64,000 nt of DNA from Paenibacillus chitinolyticus NBRC 15660. GTDB taxonomy: Bacteria > Bacillota > Bacilli > Paenibacillales > NBRC-103111. The stretch's first letter is position 1. Each line of letters opens with the position of its first letter. Both the position numbers and the translations under genes were made by a program. Of the stretch, positions 16,956 through 25,722 are shown one piece after another. The notes below the pieces were generated by a model. It was not told where the DNA came from and did not search any database. It saw nothing but the letters and a program-made list of their open reading frames with translations. The stretch lies in assembly GCF_000739915.1 (NCBI RefSeq), contig NZ_BBJT01000018.1, positions 1 to 64,000 on the forward strand, written 5' to 3'.

Positions 16956-18566
16956 TTACTGCTTGCCTTCGCGTCCCGCACGGAATTCCGTCGGCGTCTG
17001 TCCCGTGTATTTTTTGAACAGTTGGCTGAAATATTTAATATCCTCGTAGCCGACCTTCTTGGCCACCTCGCTGACCTTCACGGGGGTTTCGCTTAAAATT
17101 TCGGCGGCCCGGCGGATACGTTCTCTCATAACGAACTCAATGTAGTTTACGCCCGTTTCCCGTTTGAAAACTTCACTGAAATGATTCGGATGAACATGAA
17201 CGTGCCCCGCCACCTGCTGGAGAGTCAGGGTCCGGTCGAGATTATCCTGAATGTAGGCTATCGCCCGCTTGATATAGAGAACGCCGTCTTCCGACACGTA
17301 TTGATAGTAGGTTTCCATAATGACGCGCAGCCGCAGATACAGGTTCTCCTGGAGATCGCCCTGCCCTTCGGCGCCCGGGCCGTCTCCCGGATGCTTATCT
17401 CCCTGCGCCCGTTTGGCCGGATCCTGCTCGGGCAGACGGGGAAGCTGCGGCATGCCGAGCGCCGCCGCGGTACGTTCCAGCCACCGATGGGCCGCAACGA
17501 CGAGCGAATCCGAGTAGGCTTTCAGCGAAACGGGCGTCGCCTCGGCGTCGGCGATCTCGCCGTCCAGCGCCTTCTGCACGAAGTGGCGCAGCTCGATCGG
17601 ATTGCCGTTCTTCAGCAGAATCGCCAGTTCCGATTCTTCCTCCTTCGAGCAGACCGTGCGCCCGCCCTCGCGGCCCTCCACCGCTTCGTAGGCAAGCAGC
17701 GTTTCCGTTCCCGCGAAGCCTCGGAACGATGCGGTATAGACCGCCTCCCGGTAGGAGCGCGGCACCTGCCCCAGCCCGGTTACCCGCGAGCCTGCGGCGG
17801 TGAACAGCACGCACTTGAGCTTGTCCGAGATGCGGCCGAGCTTGCTGCGCAGAGCCCCCGCATCCCTGCCTTCCGCCCGGAGCAGGACGACGATGTCGTG
17901 TCTGCGCCGCAGGGTCTCGCAGGGCAGCAGCTCGCCGAGCATGTTGTCGACGGCGAACTGGAGTAGGCTTCCCGCAGCGCGGCTGTCGCCCCAGCCCTGC
18001 ACGCTGATCAGCAGCACCTGCAGGCACACGCCCGCAGACGCTTCGGGCAGGTGAGGCAGGCCAAGCTTGGCCAGCACCTGGGGCACCTGCTCCAGCGAAT
18101 CGGCATCGTCGATGCCTTCGGTCGCAAGACGCTCCAGCAGCCTGCTGCGGAAGGCGCGGCGCTGCATATTGTCCGCTTTGCGGGCATCCCACTTGCTCAC
18201 AATGCGCTGCTTCGCTTTCATCACGGCCCGGATAATTTCCTCCGGCCGGCTCGATTTCAGCAAATAATCGCCGATGCCGCCGCGGATCGCCTGCTGGACG
18301 TAAGCAAAATCGTCGTAGCCCGTCAGCACGATAATTTCGCTGTCCGGAAGCATCTGCTTCACCTTCTCGGCCATCGTGATTCCGTCCATTCCGCCCATCC
18401 GGATATCCGTCAGTACGATATGGGGATGCTCGGCGGGGGCGCGTTCCAGCGCTTCTTCCGCCGACTCCGCGGCCGGAAGAAGGCGGAAGCCCAGCTCCTC
18501 CCACTGAATGACCGTGCTTAAGCCGGTGCGGATAATGACTTCGTCATCGACAATCAGAACATTCAT
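16956..18566 (-). CDS. YesN-type response regulator (REC plus AraC DNA-binding domain)
   Basis: The product has 536 residues. The N-terminal receiver domain has the phosphoacceptor Asp54 in VLTDIRMGGMDG. The centre is long and variable. The C-terminal AraC/XylS double helix-turn-helix includes HPNHFSEVFKRETGVNYIEF and VGYEDIKYFSQLFKKYTG. It probably activates the adjacent sugar importer in response to the YesM-like kinase upstream. Its start overlaps the kinase gene by 4 bases. Confidence 0.92.
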   Translation of the reverse strand: MNVLIVDDEVIIRTGLSTVIQWEELGFRLLPAAESAEEALERAPAEHPHIVLTDIRMGGMDGITMAEKVKQMLPDSEIIVLTGYDDFAYVQQAIRGGIGDYLLKSSRPEEIIRAVMKAKQRIVSKWDARKADNMQRRAFRSRLLERLATEGIDDADSLEQVPQVLAKLGLPHLPEASAGVCLQVLLISVQGWGDSRAAGSLLQFAVDNMLGELLPCETLRRRHDIVVLLRAEGRDAGALRSKLGRISDKLKCVLFTAAGSRVTGLGQVPRSYREAVYTASFRGFAGTETLLAYEAVEGREGGRTVCSKEEESELAILLKNGNPIELRHFVQKALDGEIADAEATPVSLKAYSDSLVVAAHRWLERTAAALGMPQLPRLPEQDPAKRAQGDKHPGDGPGAEGQGDLQENLYLRLRVIMETYYQYVSEDGVLYIKRAIAYIQDNLDRTLTLQQVAGHVHVHPNHFSEVFKRETGVNYIEFVMRERIRRAAEILSETPVKVSEVAKKVGYEDIKYFSQLFKKYTGQTPTEFRAGREGKQ

Positions 18567-20323
18567 GCCGTCCCCGCCCTCTCTACAATCGGTATCATAA
18601 ATGTAATTACCGTGCCTTCTCCGACGATGCTGCGGATATGCAGGCCCGCCTCGCTGCCGTAATGCAGCTGCAGCCTCCGGTGGACGTTGCGCAAGCCGTA
18701 GCTGCCCGGCACGACAGGCTCGTCCGCCGCCGATAAGGCCGCCCGGATTTCATTTAATTTGTCGGGTTCGATTCCTATCCCGGTATCTTCCACCATAAAG
18801 GTCAGCTCCGTACCCATCCGCTGCGCGTAGACGCGGATGCTGCCCTTCTCGCGCTGCTTCTGGATGCCGTGAATGAGCGCATTCTCGATGAGCGGCTGGA
18901 GAAGCAGCTTCAATACGGGCTTCTGCCGGATATCCGGATCCACGACGAACTCGATATCGAATTTATCGGGATAGCGGACGGCTTGGATGGCGGCATAGTG
19001 CTCCGCGTGAGCGACTTCCTGCTGCACCTCGCAGTACTCCGCCCCCTTGTTCAGGCTGAACCGCAGAAAATCACTGAGATGGCCGACCATCTCGGCAATT
19101 TTCATATCCTGGCTCATCAGAGCCATCCAGTGGACCGAAGAGAGCGTATTGTACAGAAAATGCGGATGAATCTGCGCTTGAAGAGCGAGCATGTCAGTCT
19201 CCTTCTTCCGCGCTTCATTCAGCTTTACCTGCTCGGTCAGGCGTTCTATCCGGTCGCTTAACCGGTTATAGCTGCGCATAAGCTGCCCGACCTCGTCGGC
19301 CGATGTGACCGGAAGGGCTTTCATAGGTTCCTCCGGATCGGTGTCCTTGAGGAACCGGGTCAGCATAAGCAGCGGCTTCGTCACCCGCTGGACGAAGAAA
19401 ATCACGAGCGAAGCGACCAGAACCACCGCAATCGCGACCGCCGCGGCAGTGAGAAGCAGCACGTAACGGTTCTGCTCGCGGAAGTTTTTATACGGCATGA
19501 TGCCGACCAGCTTCCAGTCCACGCCGGGCACCGTATCGTACAAAACCGTGTTTCTGTCGTCGCCCTGCCCTACATTAAAAGAACCCGAGGTCCCCGTAAT
19601 ACCGGACATTCCCGGCATCCATTCGGACAGAGGGCGGTTCAGCCATTCCACTCCGGGGCCGGCGATAATGTTGCCCTGTTCGTTCACGAGCAGAACGCTG
19701 CCGCCTTCGCTGATGTTCGATTTCCGCAAGGTATCGGCAATCACTTTCTGGTCCAGGCTGATCGTCAGGCTGCCCAGATGGGCGAACGTATTCACGCTGC
19801 GGATGGGCCGCACCAGGGAAATCACATCTTTCTCGCCTATAGTGGTCTGGTTCTTATACAAGGGCGTCCACCATTTCGGACGGTTTCCGGGCTCGGTGTC
19901 TTTGGGACCCGGCCAGCCGGGCATGCCCGAGCTGACAATGCTTGTATTGGATAAGGAAGGAAGATCTCTCGCCGATTCTATGGTGATTTCGGCAATATAA
20001 GGTTTCGAGAACGCCAGGTTGGTCAGAAACCCTATAATAATGGTAGGCCTGAGCGCATCCCACTGGGTATCGGACAAATACTGCTGCACATCTCTCTGCC
20101 CGATCAGGAAGATCGACATGTTCTCTACGTCCTGAACCATAAGCTCCATGTTGGTTCTCATCTGGGTCAGAAGCCCGAAACCGGACTGCTTCGCCTTTTC
20201 TTCCGTAACCGACGAAGCGATTTGATAGGAAAATATTCCGAAAGACAACAGCGGAATCCCTATGGATACCAGCATCAGAAATGATAGTTTCCGCTTCAGC
20301 GAACGGTCCAGCCAGCGCCTCAT
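18563..20323 (-). CDS. YesM-type sensor histidine kinase
   Basis: The product has 586 residues. It has two membrane segments flanking an extracellular cache-like sensor (about 40-290), a HAMP domain, a His_kinase domain with the phosphoacceptor His in IHPHFLYNTLSSVHW, and an HATPase domain (ENALIHGIQKQ, DTGIGI). It forms a carbohydrate-responsive pair with the YesN-like regulator, and both flank the sugar importer. The region upstream (20324-20541) contains divergent promoters and no gene. Confidence 0.92.
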   Translation of the reverse strand: MRRWLDRSLKRKLSFLMLVSIGIPLLSFGIFSYQIASSVTEEKAKQSGFGLLTQMRTNMELMVQDVENMSIFLIGQRDVQQYLSDTQWDALRPTIIIGFLTNLAFSKPYIAEITIESARDLPSLSNTSIVSSGMPGWPGPKDTEPGNRPKWWTPLYKNQTTIGEKDVISLVRPIRSVNTFAHLGSLTISLDQKVIADTLRKSNISEGGSVLLVNEQGNIIAGPGVEWLNRPLSEWMPGMSGITGTSGSFNVGQGDDRNTVLYDTVPGVDWKLVGIMPYKNFREQNRYVLLLTAAAVAIAVVLVASLVIFFVQRVTKPLLMLTRFLKDTDPEEPMKALPVTSADEVGQLMRSYNRLSDRIERLTEQVKLNEARKKETDMLALQAQIHPHFLYNTLSSVHWMALMSQDMKIAEMVGHLSDFLRFSLNKGAEYCEVQQEVAHAEHYAAIQAVRYPDKFDIEFVVDPDIRQKPVLKLLLQPLIENALIHGIQKQREKGSIRVYAQRMGTELTFMVEDTGIGIEPDKLNEIRAALSAADEPVVPGSYGLRNVHRRLQLHYGSEAGLHIRSIVGEGTVITFMIPIVERAGTA

Positions 20324-20541
20324 CTTCTATCCCCCGCTTAATAAGTGTTCAGATCATATCGAAATAGGTAGATAGCACCATCCTAACATACATTTCGGTC
20401 CGTCATCCTAACTTTTTAAGCCTTTCCCGATCCAGACAATTTCCAATTATGCCGAAAAAGGTTATAATAGTAGAAACGTCCGAGTTTCCCGTCTACCCTA
20501 AAAGGCATCCTCGCGATGCCGGCAAAGGAGGTCACCCTATC

Positions 20542-21624
20542 ATGAATCATGAGGAAACGGGCAGACGCCTTTTTCAAATGGCGGAGAATTTAGCGGAGTA
20601 TGTGACTCAGCTTCAATATAAATATCAGCCGGAACTGACGGAACGGTTCGGCGAACGCGGACGTTTGCTGACGATACAAGACTCCGGTTACAGCATTAAA
20701 TATCTGGCCGAGAGCGTATACATGCAAAGTCCCGACTTGTTCAATCACTACACATCCTGGATGACGGAGCTTCTGTCCGGCTACCAAGTATCTAGGGAAG
20801 ACTTGGCGCTGAATTTTCGGATGATCGAACAAGCGATTAACGCTCATTTCGGGGAAGCGGATCGCGCATTGATCGGCGAATACCTCGAAATCGGACTCCA
20901 TCAGATTCAATCCGCCCAGACTTCGGAGACATTCTTATCCGAAGAACGGCCTTTCGCGGAAACGGCGATCGCTTATACCGAAGCTATCCTGCGGGCGGAC
21001 CGCCGCGAGGCGTTAAAGCTCATTTTAACGAAGCTGGAGGAAGGCATGGCTATAGCCGACCTGTACCTCCATGTCTTTCAACCGTCTCAACGTGAAATCG
21101 GCCGGCTGTGGCAGACCCATCAGATTACCGTCGCACAGGAGCACTTGTGTACGGCTGCCACACAGATGATTATGTCGCACTTGTATCCGCACTTGTTTGC
21201 AACCGAGCGCAGCGGTAACACGATGGTGGCCGCCTGCGTGGGACAGGAGCTCCATGAAATCGGGTTACGCATGGTCGCCGATCTCTTTGAACTGAACGGT
21301 TGGGACACCTACTATCTGGGCGCCAATGTCCCTACGCGCAGTTTGATCCGTACCCTTGTCGAGAAGAAAGCACAAGTAGTCGCCATCTCGGCGACTATGA
21401 CGTTTCACGTGCATCTGGTGGAAGAGCTAATTGCCGAAATCCGCAGCAGTGAAGCAGGACAATATGTGCACATTCTGGTGGGCGGACTGCCGTTCAATAT
21501 TGACCGCGATCTCTGGCGTAAGGTTGGAGCCGACGGTTATGGGGACGACGCGCAGGAAGCCATTCGGCTGGCGGACCACTGGAAACACCACCGTATCGGA
21601 AACGAATTAGCCCGGTCCAATTGA
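20542..21624 (+). CDS. Cobalamin-binding protein with photoreceptor signature
   Basis: The product has 360 residues. The start at 20542 follows AAAGGAGGTCA; the frame is open back to 20449 without a ribosome site. Residues about 1-130 form a helical N-terminal domain I do not recognise. Residues about 140-220 are a B12-binding four-helix cap carrying Trp190-x9-Glu200-His201, the Wx9EH signature of AdoCbl photoreceptors such as CarH/LitR. A Rossmann B12-binding domain follows, with ELHEIG (His238) where the family has DxHxxG. There is no MerR-type HTH, so output is probably through a protein partner; the hybrid kinase 33 bases downstream is the obvious candidate. Confidence 0.82.
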   Translation: MNHEETGRRLFQMAENLAEYVTQLQYKYQPELTERFGERGRLLTIQDSGYSIKYLAESVYMQSPDLFNHYTSWMTELLSGYQVSREDLALNFRMIEQAINAHFGEADRALIGEYLEIGLHQIQSAQTSETFLSEERPFAETAIAYTEAILRADRREALKLILTKLEEGMAIADLYLHVFQPSQREIGRLWQTHQITVAQEHLCTAATQMIMSHLYPHLFATERSGNTMVAACVGQELHEIGLRMVADLFELNGWDTYYLGANVPTRSLIRTLVEKKAQVVAISATMTFHVHLVEELIAEIRSSEAGQYVHILVGGLPFNIDRDLWRKVGADGYGDDAQEAIRLADHWKHHRIGNELARSN

Positions 21625-21657
21625 GACCGCTCGTTTACCGAGGAAGGAGGATTCTAC

Positions 21658-23400
21658 GTGGATCCCAATATGAAAACAGAGGACGAACGCCTGGAAATCA
21701 CTCATTACCGCCAAACGATCGAGAAACTTTCCCAGCAGCTCATTCAGGCCAGACAGCGCGAAGAACAAGCCCTGACCCAATTCAGTTCCCTGAACAACGA
21801 GCTGATCACGCTGCAGAGGCAGCTTTCCAAAACAAATGTAGAACTGGTACGGTCCAAGGCGGAAGCCGAAAGAGCCAACGAGGCGAAAAGCATGTTTCTT
21901 GCCACCATGAGCCATGAAATCCGCACACCTATGAACGGCATTCTCGGTATGGCCGAACTCCTCGCCGACACGCTGCAGACCGAAGAACAGAAACAGTCCA
22001 TCGCCATTATCGAAGAATCCGCGTCGCTTCTCCTGACGATCATTAACGATATTCTCGATCTTTCCAAAATCGAAGCCGGCCATATGCAGCCGGAGCCGGA
22101 AACCTTCGAGGTCCGGAAACTCCTCAACCACTCCCTTAGGCTCCTTGAACCGAATGCTTCCCGGAAGCGAAATAAGCTGAGGGGTACCGTCGATGAATCC
22201 GTCGGCCAATTTCTGACCGGAGATGCAGGAAGAATCCGACAAATTCTGATTAATTTAGCGGGAAATGCCATTAAATTTACCGACGGCGGCGAGGTTCATA
22301 TCCGTATTCGCCTGCTGCAAAGCTCGGCCACCTTTCAGACTCTGCGCTTTGAGGTGACGGATACGGGAGTGGGCATCCCGGAAGAACATGTCAATCGTGT
22401 GTTCGAGCCGTTTTACCAAGCCCATACCCAGCGGGAAGACGCCCAGAAGAGCACCGGCCTCGGTTTATCCATCTGCAAGCGCCTTGTCGAATGGATGGAA
22501 GGACGCATCGACGTGACGAGCAAGGTAGGCACAGGCTCCTCCTTCTGGTTCGAGCTGCAGCTCGCGATTCCTTCGGAAGCCGAGTACCGTCAGGAGGCCG
22601 CGGCCGCGCTGCAGACGACCGGAAGCGGCATCGGCCCCGCCTTCACGGACGAAGAGCGAAGTCAGCCTCTCCTGCTCGTCGAAGACAACGCCATCAACCG
22701 TCAGGTCGCTCTTCTCCAGCTCCAGAAGCTGGGCTTCATGCACATCGACACGGCGAGCAACGGCGAGGAAGCTCTGGAAGCGCGCTCCCGCAAAGATTAT
22801 TCGCTCGTGCTGATGGATTCGCAGATGCCCGTCATGGACGGACTCCAAGCGACTCAGCTTATCCGCGAATGGGAGAATGCCCGCCGGCATCCGCGGAGTG
22901 CCATCGTCGCGCTGACGGCAAGCGCCATGCAGAGCGACCGCTTACGCTGCTTGGAAGCCGGGATGGATGACTTCCTGACGAAGCCGATCCAGCTGTCGAA
23001 GCTCCAATCCGTCATCCGCAAATGGCTTCCCGCCGGTCCTCCCGAGCCCGTGAGCGAGCATGTGCTCATACCGGAAGTTATCCAGGAGCTCAACGGGCTG
23101 GATGAACCCGGTTCTCCCGGCGTGCTGGCCATGCTGCTCGGCATGTACCAGGAACAGACGCCTTCCAAGCTGAATCAGCTGGAAGAAAAAATGCGGGCAG
23201 GCGATTTGACCGCCGTCCAATATGTCGCTCATGACCTTAAATCGACAAGTCTTAGTCTGGGGATCGATCAATTTTCGAAGCTGATCGAGAGAATCGAAAA
23301 TCAGGCCAAGAACGGAACCGTTCATCTATCGGGCACCATCTTTAAAGAGCTGTGGCAGGCGTACGATAAAGCTTGCCGGGAACTCAAAGCACTTCTCTAA
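21658..23400 (+). CDS. Soluble hybrid histidine kinase (HisKA-HATPase-REC-HPt)
   Basis: The product has 580 residues. A coiled-coil-like N-terminus (about 10-75) leads into HisKA with His86 in [11 protein letters not shown]. An HATPase domain follows ([28 protein letters not shown]), then a receiver domain with [11 protein letters not shown], and an HPt domain with His in [13 protein letters not shown]. No membrane segment or sensor domain is visible, so the signal must come from a partner, most simply the B12 protein upstream. The GTG start at 21658 follows AGGAAGGAGG. The hairpin at 23473-23510 ends the unit. Confidence 0.9.
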   Translation: MDPNMKTEDERLEITHYRQTIEKLSQQLIQARQREEQALTQFSSLNNELITLQRQLSKTNVELVRSKAEAERANEAKSMFLATMSHEIRTPMNGILGMAELLADTLQTEEQKQSIAIIEESASLLLTIINDILDLSKIEAGHMQPEPETFEVRKLLNHSLRLLEPNASRKRNKLRGTVDESVGQFLTGDAGRIRQILINLAGNAIKFTDGGEVHIRIRLLQSSATFQTLRFEVTDTGVGIPEEHVNRVFEPFYQAHTQREDAQKSTGLGLSICKRLVEWMEGRIDVTSKVGTGSSFWFELQLAIPSEAEYRQEAAAALQTTGSGIGPAFTDEERSQPLLLVEDNAINRQVALLQLQKLGFMHIDTASNGEEALEARSRKDYSLVLMDSQMPVMDGLQATQLIREWENARRHPRSAIVALTASAMQSDRLRCLEAGMDDFLTKPIQLSKLQSVIRKWLPAGPPEPVSEHVLIPEVIQELNGLDEPGSPGVLAMLLGMYQEQTPSKLNQLEEKMRAGDLTAVQYVAHDLKSTSLSLGIDQFSKLIERIENQAKNGTVHLSGTIFKELWQAYDKACRELKALL

Positions 23401-23472
23401 ATTTCCTAAAATAGCTGTCTAAAGACTGGCGGAGAACGATATGAAATGTCGAAAACGAAGGAACCTATCCTG

Positions 23473-23510
23473 AATGACGTTTAAACTTCTCCAGTTTGAA
23501 CGTCATTTTC
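23473..23510 (+). terminator. Terminator after the hybrid kinase gene
   Basis: AATGACGTT and AACGTCATT form the stem around an inner AAACT/AGTTT pair, followed by TTCATTTT. Confidence 0.7.
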
Positions 23511-23625
23511 ATTTTGCCGAAGGAGGATTGTCCATGGTATACGGAATAACACCGATTTGATCCTCTCCCCGCTTCATTAACAGATAGCGGAATAACGCAA
23601 ACATTATAGATAGCGGGGGATATCA

Positions 23626-24243
23626 TTGAATAACGAACACATAAAAAAAGCAGCGGACTATTTGTCGGACAAGTACGAAGGCCATTCGGTTATCCTCTAC
23701 GGCTCCTACGCGAACGGGGATTATACGGACGAAAGCGATCTGGATCTTATGATCTTCTCGGATTTAAATTTCAAAAGAAACGACACCTCCCGGATAGACG
23801 GCCTGCTGCTCGATGCCTGGATTCATCCCACATCATCCATGGACGATCCGGCCCGTTTTCTGCATATTCATGATGGTGTAATTGTGACCGACAGCCGCGG
23901 GCTGGCTGCTCCTTTTCTGGAGAAGATTCAATCCATATTCGCGAAAGGACCGGAAAAATCAGGTCCGGAAGAGGCCGATTTTCAGAAGGCATGGCTTCAA
24001 AAAATGTTGAAACGGGCAGGAAAAGGCGACGCCGAGGGCGATTTCAGGTATCACTGGATGCTCACGGACAGTCTGGAAATTTACTTTAAGCTCAAAGGCC
24101 GCTGGTATTGGGGGCCCAAAAAGTCTCTAAGATGGCTGGAACAGCATGAACCCGGCACTTATCTGCTTTTCAGAAAAGCGCTCTCCCCGCTCGCCGGGCA
24201 GGAGGATGTCTCGGAACTTATCGGACATATCGTCGAGAGCTGA
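23626..24243 (+). CDS. Nucleotidyltransferase-domain protein
   Basis: The product has 205 residues. The N-terminal minimal nucleotidyltransferase fold has the motif LYGSYANGDYTDESDLDLMIF (GSx10DxD), with the two metal-binding aspartates. A helical C-terminal region of about 100 residues follows. Related proteins transfer nucleotides to drugs or proteins; no target is predictable here. The start is a TTG at 23626 with GCGGGGGA upstream. No HEPN antitoxin-type partner gene is adjacent. Confidence 0.75.
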   Translation: MNNEHIKKAADYLSDKYEGHSVILYGSYANGDYTDESDLDLMIFSDLNFKRNDTSRIDGLLLDAWIHPTSSMDDPARFLHIHDGVIVTDSRGLAAPFLEKIQSIFAKGPEKSGPEEADFQKAWLQKMLKRAGKGDAEGDFRYHWMLTDSLEIYFKLKGRWYWGPKKSLRWLEQHEPGTYLLFRKALSPLAGQEDVSELIGHIVES

Positions 24244-24253
24244 CCTGAAACCT

Positions 24254-24285
24254 GACAAGGGCGTTCGGCAGAACGTCCTTGTTTC
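24254..24285 (+). terminator. Terminator after the nucleotidyltransferase gene
   Basis: ACAAGGGCGTTC and GAACGTCCTTGT form a near-perfect stem (one wobble) around GGCA, followed by TTTC. Confidence 0.7.
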
Positions 24286-24465
24286 GGGTGTCCGGCGTAA
24301 AGCAGGGATATGTTTCCGCTTTTCAGGGCAAGGATAAGTATTCGGAAACGGCTGCGTTTAAGCCGAAATATGGAGGAATTTGTGTTCCCGGTCCGCAGCC
24401 TGTAAAATTTATAGCGTACCTTTCGAAAATCCGGCTGGCTGGCCGGCCGGTTAGGAGGATTCATT

Positions 24466-25107
24466 TTGATTTTGGACATAAAAAATATGAAAAGCTGGGC
24501 GCATTTTCTGCTCACCTACAAATTTGCCCTGGATGAAGTCGGCACGAAGCTGCAAATCCTGAACGAGGAGTTCCAGTTTATTCACGACTACAACCCCATC
24601 GAGCATATGAAAACGAGAATCAAATCGGCCGAGAGTATCGCCGCCAAGCTCAAACGCAAAAATCTCGAGATCACGATGGACAACACCCGCTCCTATATCC
24701 GGGACATTGCCGGAATCCGCATCATCTGCTCGTTCTCAACCGACATCTATCGGATCTACGACATGATCTGCAGCCAGAACGATGTGCAAGTCGTTCAGAC
24801 GAAGGATTACATCAAGCATCCTAAGCCCAACGGCTATCAGAGTCTTCATCTTATTATTCAGATTCCCGTCTTTCTGACCAACCGGATCGAGCATGTGCCC
24901 GTTGAAATTCAGATCCGCACGGTGGCCATGGATTTCTGGGCTAGTCTGGAGCACAAAATCTACTACAAATACAACGAAGGCGTTCCGGCCGAGATCCGTC
25001 AGGAGCTTAAGGACACCGCCGATCTGATTGCCTCGCTGGACGCCCGGATGCTCGCGCTGAACAACGAGGTACAGAGCCAGAAAGCGCTCGTCAAACCGGA
25101 AGCCTGA
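24466..25107 (+). CDS. ywaC: Small alarmone synthetase, YwaC/RelP type
   Basis: The product has 213 residues. It is a single (p)ppGpp synthetase domain without a hydrolase domain. HNPIEHTKSR in YwaC corresponds here to YNPIEHMKTR. The catalytic stretches RDIAGIRIICSF, KPNGYQSLHLII and EIQIRTVAMDFWASLEHKIYYK are intact. It matches B. subtilis YwaC more closely than YjbM. It makes pppGpp/ppGpp in response to stress, classically under cell-wall stress control in B. subtilis. The start is a TTG at 24466 after TAGGAGGA. Confidence 0.9.
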   Translation: MILDIKNMKSWAHFLLTYKFALDEVGTKLQILNEEFQFIHDYNPIEHMKTRIKSAESIAAKLKRKNLEITMDNTRSYIRDIAGIRIICSFSTDIYRIYDMICSQNDVQVVQTKDYIKHPKPNGYQSLHLIIQIPVFLTNRIEHVPVEIQIRTVAMDFWASLEHKIYYKYNEGVPAEIRQELKDTADLIASLDARMLALNNEVQSQKALVKPEA

Positions 25108-25270
25108 CCGCCGGACCCGTTTTGCAACTTCACTAAGCGGGCGCCTTAGGGCGATCCGGGACCTGCATGCGGTAGCCGCCGCTTTCGGAATACGGCACAC
25201 AGAACGCGAATACACCGGACACTTCGCCTGTAACGGCAGCCCGTACTTTCATCTGAAGCAGGAGTGAACC

Positions 25271-25594
25271 ATGGTATCGTTTATACTCACACTTAAAAGA
25301 CTCGTCGGCGGCCTCTGGCACGCTTTTAAAGAAAAAGATTTTCAGGTGCTGTTCGTCCTGATTCTCCTGATCCTTCTGTCCGGCACGATTTTCTACACGC
25401 AGGTGGAGGGACTCTCCGTCCTGGATTCGCTGTATTTCTGCGTGGCGACGCTGAGCACGGTCGGACATCCGGATTTTGTTCCCCAAACCGGGCTGGGCAA
25501 GATTTTCACGATCATTTACATCATAGCCGGTACCGGACTCTTCCTGGGGCTGATCCTGCGGGTCGCCTACGGCATCATGACGAGCAAAAAATAA
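25271..25594 (+). CDS. Two-segment potassium-channel-like membrane protein
   Basis: The product has 107 residues. Two membrane segments (about 25-43 and 77-99) flank a pore helix and the filter TVGHPDF (Thr63-Asp68). Canonical K+ channels have TVGYGD, so positions 4 and 5 of the filter differ. There is no RCK or other cytoplasmic domain. It may assemble as a tetramer, but selectivity cannot be assumed. The gene is followed by two hairpins at 25591-25660. Confidence 0.75.
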   Translation: MVSFILTLKRLVGGLWHAFKEKDFQVLFVLILLILLSGTIFYTQVEGLSVLDSLYFCVATLSTVGHPDFVPQTGLGKIFTIIYIIAGTGLFLGLILRVAYGIMTSKK

Positions 25595-25628
25595 ACCGGA
25601 CTCCTTCGGAAGAAGGAATCCGGTTTAT
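25591..25628 (+). terminator. Terminator overlapping the channel gene stop
   Basis: ATAAACCGGA and TCCGGTTTAT are perfect arms with an inner TCCTT/AAGGA pair. The stop codon lies inside the left arm. Confidence 0.65.
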
Positions 25629-25630
25629 GA

Positions 25631-25660
25631 AGAGCCGCTTTCGCGAGAAGGCGGCTCTTT
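25631..25660 (+). terminator. Second tandem terminator
   Basis: AGAGCCGC and GCGGCTCT form a stem around TTTCGCGAGAAG, ending in TTT. Confidence 0.65.
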
Positions 25661-25675
25661 GCCATACGCCGCAAG

Positions 25676-25710
25676 CAAAACCCCGTCCTCCCTTCCGGGA
25701 AAAACGGGGC
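25676..25710 (-). terminator. Terminator of the threonine synthase gene
   Basis: On the minus strand CCCCGT...ACGGGG, with an inner CCCGGAAGGG, is followed by TTTTG. It begins 12 bases past the stop. Confidence 0.7.
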
Positions 25711-25722
25711 AGTACTTGTCGT

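Noticed and set aside
17395..18504. Minus-strand frame of 369 codons within the YesN gene
   Set aside because: It is an out-of-frame reading of a high-GC gene, rich in Arg/Gly/Ala, with no domain pattern.
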